Under the pieces are notes generated by a model. The model was not told the origin of the DNA. It ran no database searches and was given only the letters and a program-made list of their open reading frames with translations. Of a DNA stretch of 64,000 bases, positions 16,003-24,702 are shown one piece after another. The first letter of the stretch is position 1; each line of letters begins with the position of its first letter. Both the position numbers and the translations under genes were made by a program. Source of the DNA: Desulforudis sp. (GTDB taxonomy: Bacteria; Bacillota; Desulfotomaculia; Desulfotomaculales; Desulforudaceae). The stretch covers positions 1-64,000 of the forward strand of contig QZIR01000051.1 in the NCBI GenBank assembly GCA_003604975.1. The letters run 5' to 3'.

Positions 16003-17976
16003 TTAAGACAAGTCCGGGGACAAGGATTTTCGTTTTTCAAGGTAATGCAGCACCACCTGACAGAAAGTGGCGTGTGACCAGGTCAACGGGGCGACGGAGA
16101 GCGGTTCCCCCGTGTATGGGTGAACCTGCTCTGAGAACACCCCGCTGGGCAGTTGGTGACATCTGGCCCACTCGATAAGCTGGAGTCCTCTCTGCAGTTC
16201 AGCCTCGTTCTCGGCATGGCCGATGTACCAGTCGGCAACCCACAGGGTACAGATAATCCAGGGGTTACCGGGGACACGCTCAATGTCGTCGCTGCGCTTG
16301 AAATAGTAATCGTTCGTGTAGCGACCAATGCCGCCGACATCGGTGTGCACCCAGAGCCCTTCCGCCACGGCACGCATCGTCTGCTCCACCCGCCAGTCAC
16401 CCGCCGGGAACACACCAAACCGGTATATTCCGTAGAGGCTGGCGTCAAGCGTATAATCGGGCAGGTATTCACCAGATGGGGAGGTGAACAGACCTCTCAG
16501 AAACCGCCCCCGCCCCTCATCGAACAAATACCGGACCATCGCCTCCCTGACCTCCAATGCCGACTTACGCCAACGCTCAGCAAAGGCATCATCGCCAAAC
16601 ATCTTGGCGAACAAGGCGGCCGCTTCGAGCCCCGCACAGACAGCCGCAGTGGTAAAGGAAAAAACCCCGCGACGTTCTTCCCAAAGATCAAAGCTGTCCA
16701 GTGGGAGACCGCTTTCCGGGTTTCGGTAGGCAACCATGAATTCAGCCGCCGGTTTAATGAGGGTCGGGTAGAAGTCGGCCATAACTTCGAAATTGCCTGC
16801 CTGCAGGTAGTGCTGCCACAGGGCCCAGAGGACGAGCCCGGTTTCGTCCTCCTGAATCGGGAGCTGAATACCCCCGTCATCTGGCACCCGTGAATGCCAG
16901 GTGGAGCCCACCAATCCGTTCGGCAGGTATTTATGGAGAAAATATCCCCCCGGTTCCAGGGTTCGGTCGGAGAACCTGAAGAAGGCGGACGTGATATCGT
17001 GACATCCGGCCAGATCCAACGCATAGGCGACCAGGGCGCCGTCACGGGGCCAGACGTAGGAGTAGTGGTCGCGGTTCGTCTCCAAAATGTCGGTATCGTT
17101 AGCAGCCAGAATCGCACCCCCGTTATCAATCTGCGTTCTGGTCACCAGAAGGCTCCGCTGCAAGGCCTCAGACAGTTCCTCGGGAAGCCCCTCAAAGGGG
17201 ATCCCGGTGGCGAGGAGCCAGTGCCGCCAGTAGGTATCCGTTTCCCTGGTCAGCTCATGGACTCCACTCTCCCGAACCAGGTCGTTAAGCTCCGTCACCT
17301 CGCCCAGGCTTTCGCCGACACAAATCCACATCGTGAGCTCCTCATTGCCCCCAGCGACCAGATTAAGCCGGAAGCTGATCGTCGAGTCAACGGAACCCTG
17401 GTCGACCGGGTTCCCGCTCAGGAGACCGTCCTCGGCGTCACGACTGCTGCCCTCCTCCCCGCCAAACCGTTTCTGTACGTGGTACTGCCATATGCCCCCG
17501 TGTCCCGAATAGCCACTGATCAGCAGGTAATGCTCCCGCTTATAGTGCACCATTGCCCCCGGATCCGGGTCGTAGGTGGCTGTATCGCCGATGTCATTCC
17601 CGCCCACGTAGAAGTTGTTATGAAAAAACAAACGCACCTCGAGCGGACGTTCCGCACGGTTCTTCAAGGTTATGGTTCGGAGCAATATATTAAAACGGTA
17701 ATGAACCGCATCTGTAACGTTAAGCTGTACCGGCACGTCCGGGTGACAGGTCTCCATCTCGCTCACCAGCGTTCCGGGACGGTAAGTGATCGACTTCACC
17801 CAGTGTTCATCGTCAAGCCACCGAAAGCATCCCTCAACCCAAATTCCGAGTCGACATTTGCGCCCGACAAGGTGGTTTTCCATTCCCACAAAGGGGAAAT
17901 ACAGATCCCTCAAATTGGCATTAGCGTCCAGGTTGATGAGCATGTTCCCGTTGCCTAGGACAATTTCGCGTGGCAA
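16003..17976 (-). CDS. GH15 glucoamylase-family enzyme
   Basis: A GH15 enzyme of 657 residues. The N-terminal beta domain (GNGNMLINLDANANLRDLYFP) is followed by the barrel with YVWPRDGALVAYALD (about 307-321), DLWEE (430-434; presumed acid E433), and SEQVHPYTGEPLSVAPLTWSHA near the C-terminus for the base. It acts on alpha-1,4-glucans or related disaccharides; trehalase activity is possible because bacterial trehalases also occur in GH15. There is no signal peptide. TTG at 17976 is preferred over 18012 because GGAGG stands 7 nt before it. It is divergent from the DUF4912-GH57 pair, in an alpha-glucan metabolism block. Confidence 0.88.
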   Translation of the reverse strand: MPREIVLGNGNMLINLDANANLRDLYFPFVGMENHLVGRKCRLGIWVEGCFRWLDDEHWVKSITYRPGTLVSEMETCHPDVPVQLNVTDAVHYRFNILLRTITLKNRAERPLEVRLFFHNNFYVGGNDIGDTATYDPDPGAMVHYKREHYLLISGYSGHGGIWQYHVQKRFGGEEGSSRDAEDGLLSGNPVDQGSVDSTISFRLNLVAGGNEELTMWICVGESLGEVTELNDLVRESGVHELTRETDTYWRHWLLATGIPFEGLPEELSEALQRSLLVTRTQIDNGGAILAANDTDILETNRDHYSYVWPRDGALVAYALDLAGCHDITSAFFRFSDRTLEPGGYFLHKYLPNGLVGSTWHSRVPDDGGIQLPIQEDETGLVLWALWQHYLQAGNFEVMADFYPTLIKPAAEFMVAYRNPESGLPLDSFDLWEERRGVFSFTTAAVCAGLEAAALFAKMFGDDAFAERWRKSALEVREAMVRYLFDEGRGRFLRGLFTSPSGEYLPDYTLDASLYGIYRFGVFPAGDWRVEQTMRAVAEGLWVHTDVGGIGRYTNDYYFKRSDDIERVPGNPWIICTLWVADWYIGHAENEAELQRGLQLIEWARCHQLPSGVFSEQVHPYTGEPLSVAPLTWSHATFCQVVLHYLEKRKSLSPDLS

Positions 17977-18118
17977 ATGTCTCGCCTCCAGAATTTCAAT
18001 ATATTTATGCAATAAACCGATTTAGGGCGGTAATAATAAAGATAGCTGTTGCGCATTATTTGTATTATTCTTACACGAAACTAGTAGAAAAATTTTGCCT
18101 TATAAAGGGGGATGGAAG

Positions 18119-18844
18119 ATGACAGTTCTCCTCTGGGCCATCGGGATTGGCCTGATCTTCCTGGCTGTGGCCATTTTTTTATGGCCGTGTCTTCGGGCGC
18201 AACCCAAGCCGGGCCTGGAACACACCCGTCGTCGCGATTTTCGAATGGAGGCGGCGGAGGAGATCGTTATTCCACCGTATTACAAAGCGCAAGAACACAT
18301 ACCGGATCCGCCCCCGAGATACGGGCAGGATCGTATGGTTCTGCTGGCACGCAATCCTAACTGGCTCTACGCCTATTGGGAAGTGTCCGCAGCCAGGCAC
18401 GAAACCATCCTTCAGGAACTGGACGAATTGTCTCAATGGGAAAGAAGTCGTCCAGTCCTGCGCCTTTATGACGTAACCGGCGTCGAAGGCTTCAACGGTA
18501 CAAACGCCAACAGTTTCGTAGACATCCCGATCCGAGAAGGAACTGACAACTGGCATATCAAGGTGGGTCAGCCGAACCGTACCTTCTGTCTGGACTTGGG
18601 TCGGATCCTGCCTGGTGGCCGGTTCATCACCGTCTTACGTTCCAACGTGGTCGCTACCCCTAGGGCTACCATCTCGGATCGTCTGGACGAAGAATGGATG
18701 TGGCTGGAGGGCGTCTACCGCTCCTTCACCCGCTACCAGTCCGGTCTCAGCTCTCCGTCCCTGATCGAGGAAATACGAGGGCGTGTTGACTTGCCCCAGG
18801 GTATCAGTTCGCCCATCCTATTTGAATCACGCAAAGGAGATTAG
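18119..18844 (+). CDS. DUF4912 protein with N-terminal membrane anchor
   Basis: A 241-residue protein. Residues 1-25 form one transmembrane segment. After a linker comes a DUF4912 domain (DRMVLLARNPNWLYAYWEVS, then RPVLRLYDVTG and FCLDLGR). The family is poorly characterised but recurs beside DUF1957/GH57 alpha-glucan branching enzymes, as here (1-nt gap to the next gene). A carbohydrate-binding or scaffolding role is inference. ATG at 18119 has a GGGGGATGGAAG ribosome site. Confidence 0.82.
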   Translation: MTVLLWAIGIGLIFLAVAIFLWPCLRAQPKPGLEHTRRRDFRMEAAEEIVIPPYYKAQEHIPDPPPRYGQDRMVLLARNPNWLYAYWEVSAARHETILQELDELSQWERSRPVLRLYDVTGVEGFNGTNANSFVDIPIREGTDNWHIKVGQPNRTFCLDLGRILPGGRFITVLRSNVVATPRATISDRLDEEWMWLEGVYRSFTRYQSGLSSPSLIEEIRGRVDLPQGISSPILFESRKGD

Positions 18845-18845
18845 T

Positions 18846-20423
18846 ATGCCGAAAGGATACCTGTCAATAGTACTGCACGCCCATCTCCCCTATGTGCGCC
18901 ATCCGGAACACGATTTCTCGCTGGAAGAACGCTGGTTCTACGAGGCTTTGTCCGAGTGCTACATCCCCTTGATTTGGGCCATTGAGAGGCTCCTGGAAGA
19001 CCGCGTGCCCTTCAAGCTCACCATATCCCTGTCCCCACCCCTGCTTTGCATGCTGGATGACGCCTTTCTCCAGGAGCGGTACATCCGGCACCTGGAGGGC
19101 TTGCTTGAACTCTGTGAGAAAGAGGTCAGACGTACCAAAGGCACGGCGTTTGAACCCGTGGCTCAAATGTACCAGTACCGGTTTCGCGGGGTCCACGATA
19201 CCTTCTGCCGTCGCTACGAACGCTGTCTGCTTAAGGCTTTCAAGGCCTTTCAGGATACTGGCTCGGTCGAAGTCATCACGTCGGCGGCCACTCATGGCTA
19301 TTTGCCTTTAATGATGGTACATCCAGAAGCGGTGCGCGCACAGGTCTCGGTCGGAGTCCAGACCTACCAACGCTACTTTGACCGTAAGCCGGAGGGCATC
19401 TGGCTTCCCGAGTGCGCCTATCAGCCTGGTATAGACGAAATCCTCAAGGAACAAGGTATCCGCTACTTCTTTACGGACTCGCACGGTGTGCTGTTTGCCG
19501 ACCGCCGTCCCCGCTACGGCATCTTTGCGCCCATATACTGTCCGACCGGGGTTGCCGCCTTCGGACGGGACATCGAATCATCCAAACAGGTATGGAGCGC
19601 ACGAGAAGGTTATCCCGGCGACTTTGATTACCGGGAATACTATCGTGACATCGGTTTTGACCTTGACTTTGACTACGTCAGGCCACATATCCACCCGGAA
19701 GGCATTCGGATCCACACCGGACTTAAATATTACCGGATAACCGGAGCCAACACCCATCACAAGGAACCCTACATGCCGGAGTGGGCCGACCATAAGACCG
19801 ACATTCACGCCGCCAATTTTGTCTTCAACCGGGAGCACCAGGTTGACTACCTCGCGCACCACATGGACCGGCCCCCACTGATTATCGCGCCTTATGACGC
19901 TGAACTCTTTGGACATTGGTGGTTTGAAGGACCGCGCTGGCTTGATCTGTTGATGCGAAAGACCGCTCAGAGTGATCGGGTGGAAATGATGACCCCCGGC
20001 CAGTATCTCCGTCGCCATCCCTGCAATCAGGTAGCCACCCCCTGTACCTCAAGTTGGGGAGACGAGGGGTATCACGACGTCTGGCTAGACGATACTAACC
20101 ACTGGATTTACCGCCATCTGCACTGGTCGGCCGGGGAGATGGTGAAACTAGCCCGTGATTATCATGCTGCGGACGGTATCTTGGAACGCGCCCTAAAACA
20201 GGCGGTCCGTGAGCTCCTGTTGGCTCAGTCCAGCGACTGGGCGTTCATAATGGCCACCGGAACCATGGTTGACTACGCCGTCCGCCGTACCAAGCGTCAC
20301 CTAGCTAACTTCAAGGGCATCTGGCATCAAATCCGCGAAAACCGTATTGAACCAGACTGGATTAGCGCGCTTGAAGAGCGGGACAATATCTTTCCGCACA
20401 TCGACTATCATGTCTATGCCTGA
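18846..20423 (+). CDS. GH57 1,4-alpha-glucan branching enzyme (DUF1957 type)
   Basis: A 525-residue GH57 enzyme that makes alpha-1,6 branches in glycogen-like glucan by a retaining mechanism. HAHLPYVRHPE at 11-21 is the family entry motif. WLPECAY contains the nucleophile E189, and APYDAELFGHWWFEG contains the acid/base D351. The C-terminal helical DUF1957 domain carries SSWGDEGYHDVWLDD. ATG at 18846 follows AAGGAGATTAGT. Translation is likely coupled to the DUF4912 gene. With the GT4 synthase opposite and two GH15 enzymes, it completes a storage-glucan set. Confidence 0.92.
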   Translation: MPKGYLSIVLHAHLPYVRHPEHDFSLEERWFYEALSECYIPLIWAIERLLEDRVPFKLTISLSPPLLCMLDDAFLQERYIRHLEGLLELCEKEVRRTKGTAFEPVAQMYQYRFRGVHDTFCRRYERCLLKAFKAFQDTGSVEVITSAATHGYLPLMMVHPEAVRAQVSVGVQTYQRYFDRKPEGIWLPECAYQPGIDEILKEQGIRYFFTDSHGVLFADRRPRYGIFAPIYCPTGVAAFGRDIESSKQVWSAREGYPGDFDYREYYRDIGFDLDFDYVRPHIHPEGIRIHTGLKYYRITGANTHHKEPYMPEWADHKTDIHAANFVFNREHQVDYLAHHMDRPPLIIAPYDAELFGHWWFEGPRWLDLLMRKTAQSDRVEMMTPGQYLRRHPCNQVATPCTSSWGDEGYHDVWLDDTNHWIYRHLHWSAGEMVKLARDYHAADGILERALKQAVRELLLAQSSDWAFIMATGTMVDYAVRRTKRHLANFKGIWHQIRENRIEPDWISALEERDNIFPHIDYHVYA

Positions 20424-20450
20424 ACACTCGCCCCCTGCTGCCCGGTAACG

Positions 20451-20484
20451 AAAACCTCCATGGATGTTCCAATGGAGGTTTTTT
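20451..20484. terminator. Bidirectional terminator
   Basis: AAAACCTCCAT (20451-20461) pairs with ATGGAGGTTTT (20472-20482), with A and T tails on both sides. It separates the convergent GH57 and GT4 genes. Confidence 0.9.
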
Positions 20485-20507
20485 ATTTGAATGTTTTCAG
20501 CTAATAT

Positions 20508-21743
20508 TTAGGAGTAGCGCAGCATCTGGTACACTTTGCCAAAGATGCGTGGCCGGTCAACCCATTCGGAACGTTGGTGCTCAGTCCAGACCTCCCGGTA
20601 GGTCTGTTTTGTCCTTCGGGCGATCTTACCCCAGTCGTAATGCTCAACCACCTTACTGTAGGCCCGTTCCTTGAGTTTCTCCGCAATATCGGGTCTCCCG
20701 AGTAGCAGGTTGATGTTCAGCGCCAGGGAGTGGGCGTCACCGGGGTATACCTTCAGCCCCTCCACCCCGTGGTCGATAATCTCGCTCATGCCACCCGTGT
20801 CGGCTACCACCACGGGTGTCCGCGCGGCCATGGCCTCCAACGCCACGATCCCGAAAGGCTCGTACAGGCTGGGAAAAACGGCTACATCCGCCCAGTGATA
20901 AAGAGCGTTCCGCGTTTCCTCGTTCAAGAAGCCGGTGAAGTAGAGCCGGCTCTCAATTCCGAGATTGCGGGCCTGGTGGCGCAGGTGCTCCTCGTGAGGC
21001 CCGTTCCCGCCGATCACAAACTTAGTGTTGGGGTGGTGTGCAAGGATGTTCGGTACGGCGTCCAGCAGGGTCTGCACACCTTTTTCGCGGACCAAGCGTC
21101 CCACAAAGAAAATGATTCTCTCTTCAGGGGCGGCATAGAAGTCGCGCGACATACCGCCAGGCCGGTGGACAAAGCTTTCCGGGTTTACGCCGTTGTAGAT
21201 GACCCGAATTTTATCACTAGGCAGCTGAAAGACATACTTCAGTTCGTTCTCCATGTACTTGCTGCAGACAATAACCTTCCAGGCCTCGAAGGTCAACCAC
21301 CACTCCACATTACTGATGTAGTTCTGGGTAGTGTTGTGCAGTCCGTTGTGCCGGCCGAATTCCGTGGCGTGAATGGTGGTTACCAGCGGGCGGTGCAAGG
21401 AATGTTTCAGGGCCCGTGCGGCGAAAGCAACCAGCCAATCGTGGGCATGCACAATATACGGTGTGCCAATGCCCCTGATGACCCCCATTATCCGCTCTAG
21501 CATCGCCAGATTGAACTGAAGAGCCCAGGTGGGAAAGTCGGGTGTGGATACTTGGTAGGGGGTGACCCGGTAAACGTGAACGCCGTTTACGACTTCATAA
21601 TCGGGCGCCCCGGGAGCGCTGCAGGTGAACAGATGGATTTCCACCCCTTCACGGACCAACGCCATGGTCAGGTCATGGACGTGCGGCGCCAACCCGCCGA
21701 CCTTCTTTGGCGGGAATTCCCAGGAGAGCATTACTACCTGCAT
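20508..21743 (-). CDS. GT4 glycosyltransferase, glycogen-synthase-like
   Basis: A 411-residue retaining GT-B enzyme. VMLSWEFPPKKVGGLAPHV is the N-terminal glycogen/starch-synthase-type loop that binds the nucleotide-sugar phosphates. VHAHDW, IYNGVNP, FVGRLVREKGVQ and the E-x7-E signature EPFGIVALEAM follow. It probably elongates an alpha-1,4-glucan in the cytoplasm, given convergent GH57 branching and nearby GH15 genes; other acceptors cannot be excluded. ATG at 21743 follows AAGGA by 7 nt. Confidence 0.88.
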   Translation of the reverse strand: MQVVMLSWEFPPKKVGGLAPHVHDLTMALVREGVEIHLFTCSAPGAPDYEVVNGVHVYRVTPYQVSTPDFPTWALQFNLAMLERIMGVIRGIGTPYIVHAHDWLVAFAARALKHSLHRPLVTTIHATEFGRHNGLHNTTQNYISNVEWWLTFEAWKVIVCSKYMENELKYVFQLPSDKIRVIYNGVNPESFVHRPGGMSRDFYAAPEERIIFFVGRLVREKGVQTLLDAVPNILAHHPNTKFVIGGNGPHEEHLRHQARNLGIESRLYFTGFLNEETRNALYHWADVAVFPSLYEPFGIVALEAMAARTPVVVADTGGMSEIIDHGVEGLKVYPGDAHSLALNINLLLGRPDIAEKLKERAYSKVVEHYDWGKIARRTKQTYREVWTEHQRSEWVDRPRIFGKVYQMLRYS

Positions 21744-21850
21744 TGAGTTATCCTTCCTCCAATCTCGACTTGGCATTTCTTAGGATGTATTCTGCCTTTA
21801 AGACATCCTAATTATGAGTCGGAAATTGTACCTCGCCTCAAACCAAAAAG

Positions 21851-21884
21851 AAAACCCGGCAAGAATGATCTTGTCCAGGTTTTG
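21851..21884. terminator. Terminator downstream of the citrate-to-oxoglutarate operon
   Basis: AAAACCCGGCAAGA and TCTTGTCCAGGTTTT form an imperfect stem with A/T flanks. It serves the minus-strand operon ending at 21916. Confidence 0.8.
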
Positions 21885-21915
21885 TTATCGGGATCGCCTT
21901 GTTGTCCAAAAGTCC

Positions 21916-22917
21916 TCAAGAAATCTTCTGGATGATGGCGTCGGCCATCTGGCTGGTACCGGCCGTACCACCGAGATCATAGGTAACCGCCTTCTTCTCC
22001 GTAAGCACCGCGGCCACGGCCCGCATTACACGGTCCGCCGCCTCAGATTCACCCAGATGACGGAGCATCATCACCCCGGAAAGCAAGGTCGCCAGGGGGT
22101 TCACCTTGTTCATTCCGGTGTACTTGGGAGCACTGCCGTGTACCGGTTCAAACACCGCCATTTCGTCCCCGATGTTCGCCCCCGGGGCGACACCCAGGCC
22201 GCCCACCAAGCCCGCAGCCAGGTCTGATAGAATATCGCCGTACAGGTTGGGCATTACCAGTACATCGAAGTTCTCCGGCACCTGCACCAGCTTCATGGCC
22301 ATGGCGTCTACGATCCAGTCCTCGAAGGCAATATCCGGGTAAGACTCGGCAACCGTGCGCGCCGATTCCAGAAAGAGACCGTCGGTCAGTTTCATAATGT
22401 TCGCCTTGTGTACGGCCGTAACCTTTTTCCGCCCCTCACGGCGGGCCAACTCAAAAGCAAACCGGACCACCCGTTCGGAAGCCTCTCGAGTGATGATCTT
22501 TATCGTCTCGGCGGCGTTTTTACCCACCCGGTGCTCAATACCGGCATAGAGGTCTTCCGTGTTTTCCCGCACCACGATGAAGTCGATGTTCTCATAGCGC
22601 GTGGCCAGACCCGGCAAAGTACGGGCCGGACGGACGCAGGCAAACAGGTCCAGTTCCTGGCGCAGAGTCACGTTCACACTCCGGAAGCCCTTACCGATCG
22701 GAGTGGTCAACGGGCCCTTGAGGGCAATCTTGTTCTTACGAACGGAATCGAGCACCGACTCCGGGAGTGGCGTGCCGTGTTCCGCGATCATCGCCTCGCC
22801 GGCTTCGACAACTTCCCAGTCGATGGCTACACCCGAGGCATCAATCACCCGTCGGGCCGCAGCAGTAATCTCCGGGCCGACTCCGTCGCCTGGAATCAGT
22901 GTCACTTTATAGGCCAT
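21916..22917 (-). CDS. Isocitrate dehydrogenase of the beta-decarboxylating dehydrogenase family
   Basis: A 333-residue protein. Substrate-recognition residues read [18 protein letters not shown] (S80, N82, R86, R96), the isocitrate-dehydrogenase pattern (E. coli S113, N115, R119, R129), not the isopropylmalate pattern. [13 protein letters not shown] supplies metal-binding aspartates. The cofactor loop HGSAPKYTG has Lys265-Tyr266, as in NADP-dependent E. coli Icd, although VTYDLGG is more like NAD enzymes, so cofactor choice is open. The start is the second of two ATGs behind AGGAGG. It overlaps leuD by 11 nt. It makes 2-oxoglutarate if the operon is a TCA-arm operon. Confidence 0.85.
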   Translation of the reverse strand: MAYKVTLIPGDGVGPEITAAARRVIDASGVAIDWEVVEAGEAMIAEHGTPLPESVLDSVRKNKIALKGPLTTPIGKGFRSVNVTLRQELDLFACVRPARTLPGLATRYENIDFIVVRENTEDLYAGIEHRVGKNAAETIKIITREASERVVRFAFELARREGRKKVTAVHKANIMKLTDGLFLESARTVAESYPDIAFEDWIVDAMAMKLVQVPENFDVLVMPNLYGDILSDLAAGLVGGLGVAPGANIGDEMAVFEPVHGSAPKYTGMNKVNPLATLLSGVMMLRHLGESEAADRVMRAVAAVLTEKKAVTYDLGGTAGTSQMADAIIQKIS

Positions 22918-23428
22918 CATTTTCCTCCTGGTCCAGCTTAAATTCACCGTATTTTCGGAAGTGGGCGGCCAGTCCGCCGTCGTTTAAGATCTGCAGCATC
23001 ACCGGCGGGAGCGGCTTGACCGCGATGGTAATACCCCTGGTCATGTTATGGATCACCCCGGCGGCCAGGTCGACGGTCAGTTCGTCGCCCGGTTCGATCT
23101 GGTCGGTATCGCACTCGACTACCGGTAATCCGGTATTGATCGCATTCCGGTAGAAGATTCGGGCAAACGACTTAGCTAAGACCGCGGACAGACCCGCGTA
23201 CTTGATGGCTAGTGGAGCCTGCTCGCGAGACGAGCCACAGCCGAAATTCCGACCCGCCACCAGAAAGTCCCCGGCGGTAATTTTGCTGTAAAAGTCCTGA
23301 TCCAGGTCCTCCATTACGTGTTTGGCCAGTTCGTTCATGTCCAGGGTCTTAAACTTATATTTCCCCGAAATGATGTAATCGGTGTTGATATCGTCCCCGA
23401 ATTTGTGGGCGTGGCCTTTGAACTCCAA
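22907..23428 (-). CDS. Aconitase-family dehydratase small subunit (LeuD-like)
   Basis: A 173-residue swivel-domain subunit. [15 protein letters not shown] opens the domain, and [16 protein letters not shown] is the catalytic serine loop. The specificity loop after ISGKY reads KFKT. Its basic residues fit a substrate with an extra carboxylate, such as (homo)aconitate, better than isopropylmalate, but this is weak evidence. It pairs with the large subunit 12 nt upstream. The TTG start follows AGGTGA by about 8 nt. Confidence 0.85.
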   Translation of the reverse strand: MEFKGHAHKFGDDINTDYIISGKYKFKTLDMNELAKHVMEDLDQDFYSKITAGDFLVAGRNFGCGSSREQAPLAIKYAGLSAVLAKSFARIFYRNAINTGLPVVECDTDQIEPGDELTVDLAAGVIHNMTRGITIAVKPLPPVMLQILNDGGLAAHFRKYGEFKLDQEENDGL

Positions 23429-23440
23429 TGCTTAACTCAC

Positions 23441-24700
23441 CTACCTACTTACAAATTCTCTGGGATCGGTAATTTGCCCGGTAATCGCGGAGGCAACCAC
23501 GGTCGCCGGCGAGGCCAGGTAGATCTCGGCGTTACGGTTACCCATCCGGCCCTTGAAGTTCCGGTTCGCGGTTGAGATTACGGTTTCACCGTCTGAGGGT
23601 ACCCCGTTGTGGGTGCCTACGCAGGGACCGCAGCCCGGTGTAACCACCGCGCCACCGGCCAGCACTAAGGTCTCCAGAACGCCCTCACGCATCGCCTGCA
23701 CGTAAATGTCCCGCGAGGCCGGAGCGATGATGAACCGTACATCGGGGGAGACTCTGCGGCCTTTCAGCATTCCGGCCGCGATCCGCAGGTCTTCCAACCG
23801 GCCGTTGGTGCAAGTCCCGATCACCGCTTCCTGGATCGGCCGTCCGGCCAGTTCCGAAAGCGGAGCAACGTTATCTACCCGGTGGGGCTTGGCTAACTGT
23901 GGTTCCAGTCCCGAGACATCGTATTCGAGGACCTTTGCGTACACGGCGTCGGGGTCGGCGCTGACCGCCGTAAAACCGCTTCCGCCGTAACGCTTCACCC
24001 AGTCAAAGGTCTTTTCGTCGGCCTCCATCAGTCCGGCCTTCGCTCCCATCTCAATCGCCATGTTGGAGATTGTGAACCGAGCTTCGATTGACAGAGCACC
24101 AATCGCTTCTCCTGTGTATTCTGCTGAGAGATAGGTCGCACCGTCGGCAGTCACCTGACCAATCAGGAAGAGAATAAGGTCTTTCGAATATACTCCGGAC
24201 GGCAGGGTCCCGTGGCAGACGAACTTGATCGTCTCGGGCACCTTAAACCACATCTTTCCGGAAATCAGCGCACCCGCCAAGTCGGTGGAACCCACGCCGG
24301 TGGAGAAAGCATTGAGCGCGCCATAAGTACAGGTGTGCGAGTCGGCCCCGACTACCAATGAGCCGGGCCCGATGTTACCGCTCTCCAGCATCAGCTGATG
24401 GCACACCCCATCACCAATGTCGTACATTTTACAGCCGGTCTCACGCGAAAAGTCACGCATCAGGGTATGAAGGTTGGAGACACCCTCCAGCGGGCTGGGT
24501 GAGCTGTGGTCGATCACCAGAGCCACCCGCGAGGGGTCAAAGAGCTTCTGGCCTTCCATCGCCCGGTAGGCGTTGATCGCCAGCGGTGAGGTACCGTCCT
24601 GCCCCATTACAAAGTCAACAGCGGCCACCACAATGTCTCCCGTACCGACCTTCTTCCCGCTCTTATTGGACAGAATTTTTTCAATAATGGTCTGGCCCAT
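23441..24700 (-). CDS. Aconitase-family dehydratase large subunit (LeuC-like)
   Basis: A 419-residue subunit holding the catalytic [4Fe-4S] cluster, with cysteines in IGTCTNG and PGCGPCVG. VIDHSSPSP and GADSHTCTYGA are the substrate-side loops. It belongs to the LeuC/HacA group, which includes isopropylmalate isomerase, homoaconitase and some two-subunit aconitases. Context (NifV-like synthase upstream, isocitrate-type dehydrogenase downstream) favours citrate-isocitrate isomerisation. ATG at 24700 follows GAGG by 8 nt. Confidence 0.88.
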   Translation of the reverse strand: MGQTIIEKILSNKSGKKVGTGDIVVAAVDFVMGQDGTSPLAINAYRAMEGQKLFDPSRVALVIDHSSPSPLEGVSNLHTLMRDFSRETGCKMYDIGDGVCHQLMLESGNIGPGSLVVGADSHTCTYGALNAFSTGVGSTDLAGALISGKMWFKVPETIKFVCHGTLPSGVYSKDLILFLIGQVTADGATYLSAEYTGEAIGALSIEARFTISNMAIEMGAKAGLMEADEKTFDWVKRYGGSGFTAVSADPDAVYAKVLEYDVSGLEPQLAKPHRVDNVAPLSELAGRPIQEAVIGTCTNGRLEDLRIAAGMLKGRRVSPDVRFIIAPASRDIYVQAMREGVLETLVLAGGAVVTPGCGPCVGTHNGVPSDGETVISTANRNFKGRMGNRNAEIYLASPATVVASAITGQITDPREFVSR

Positions 24701-24702
24701 TG

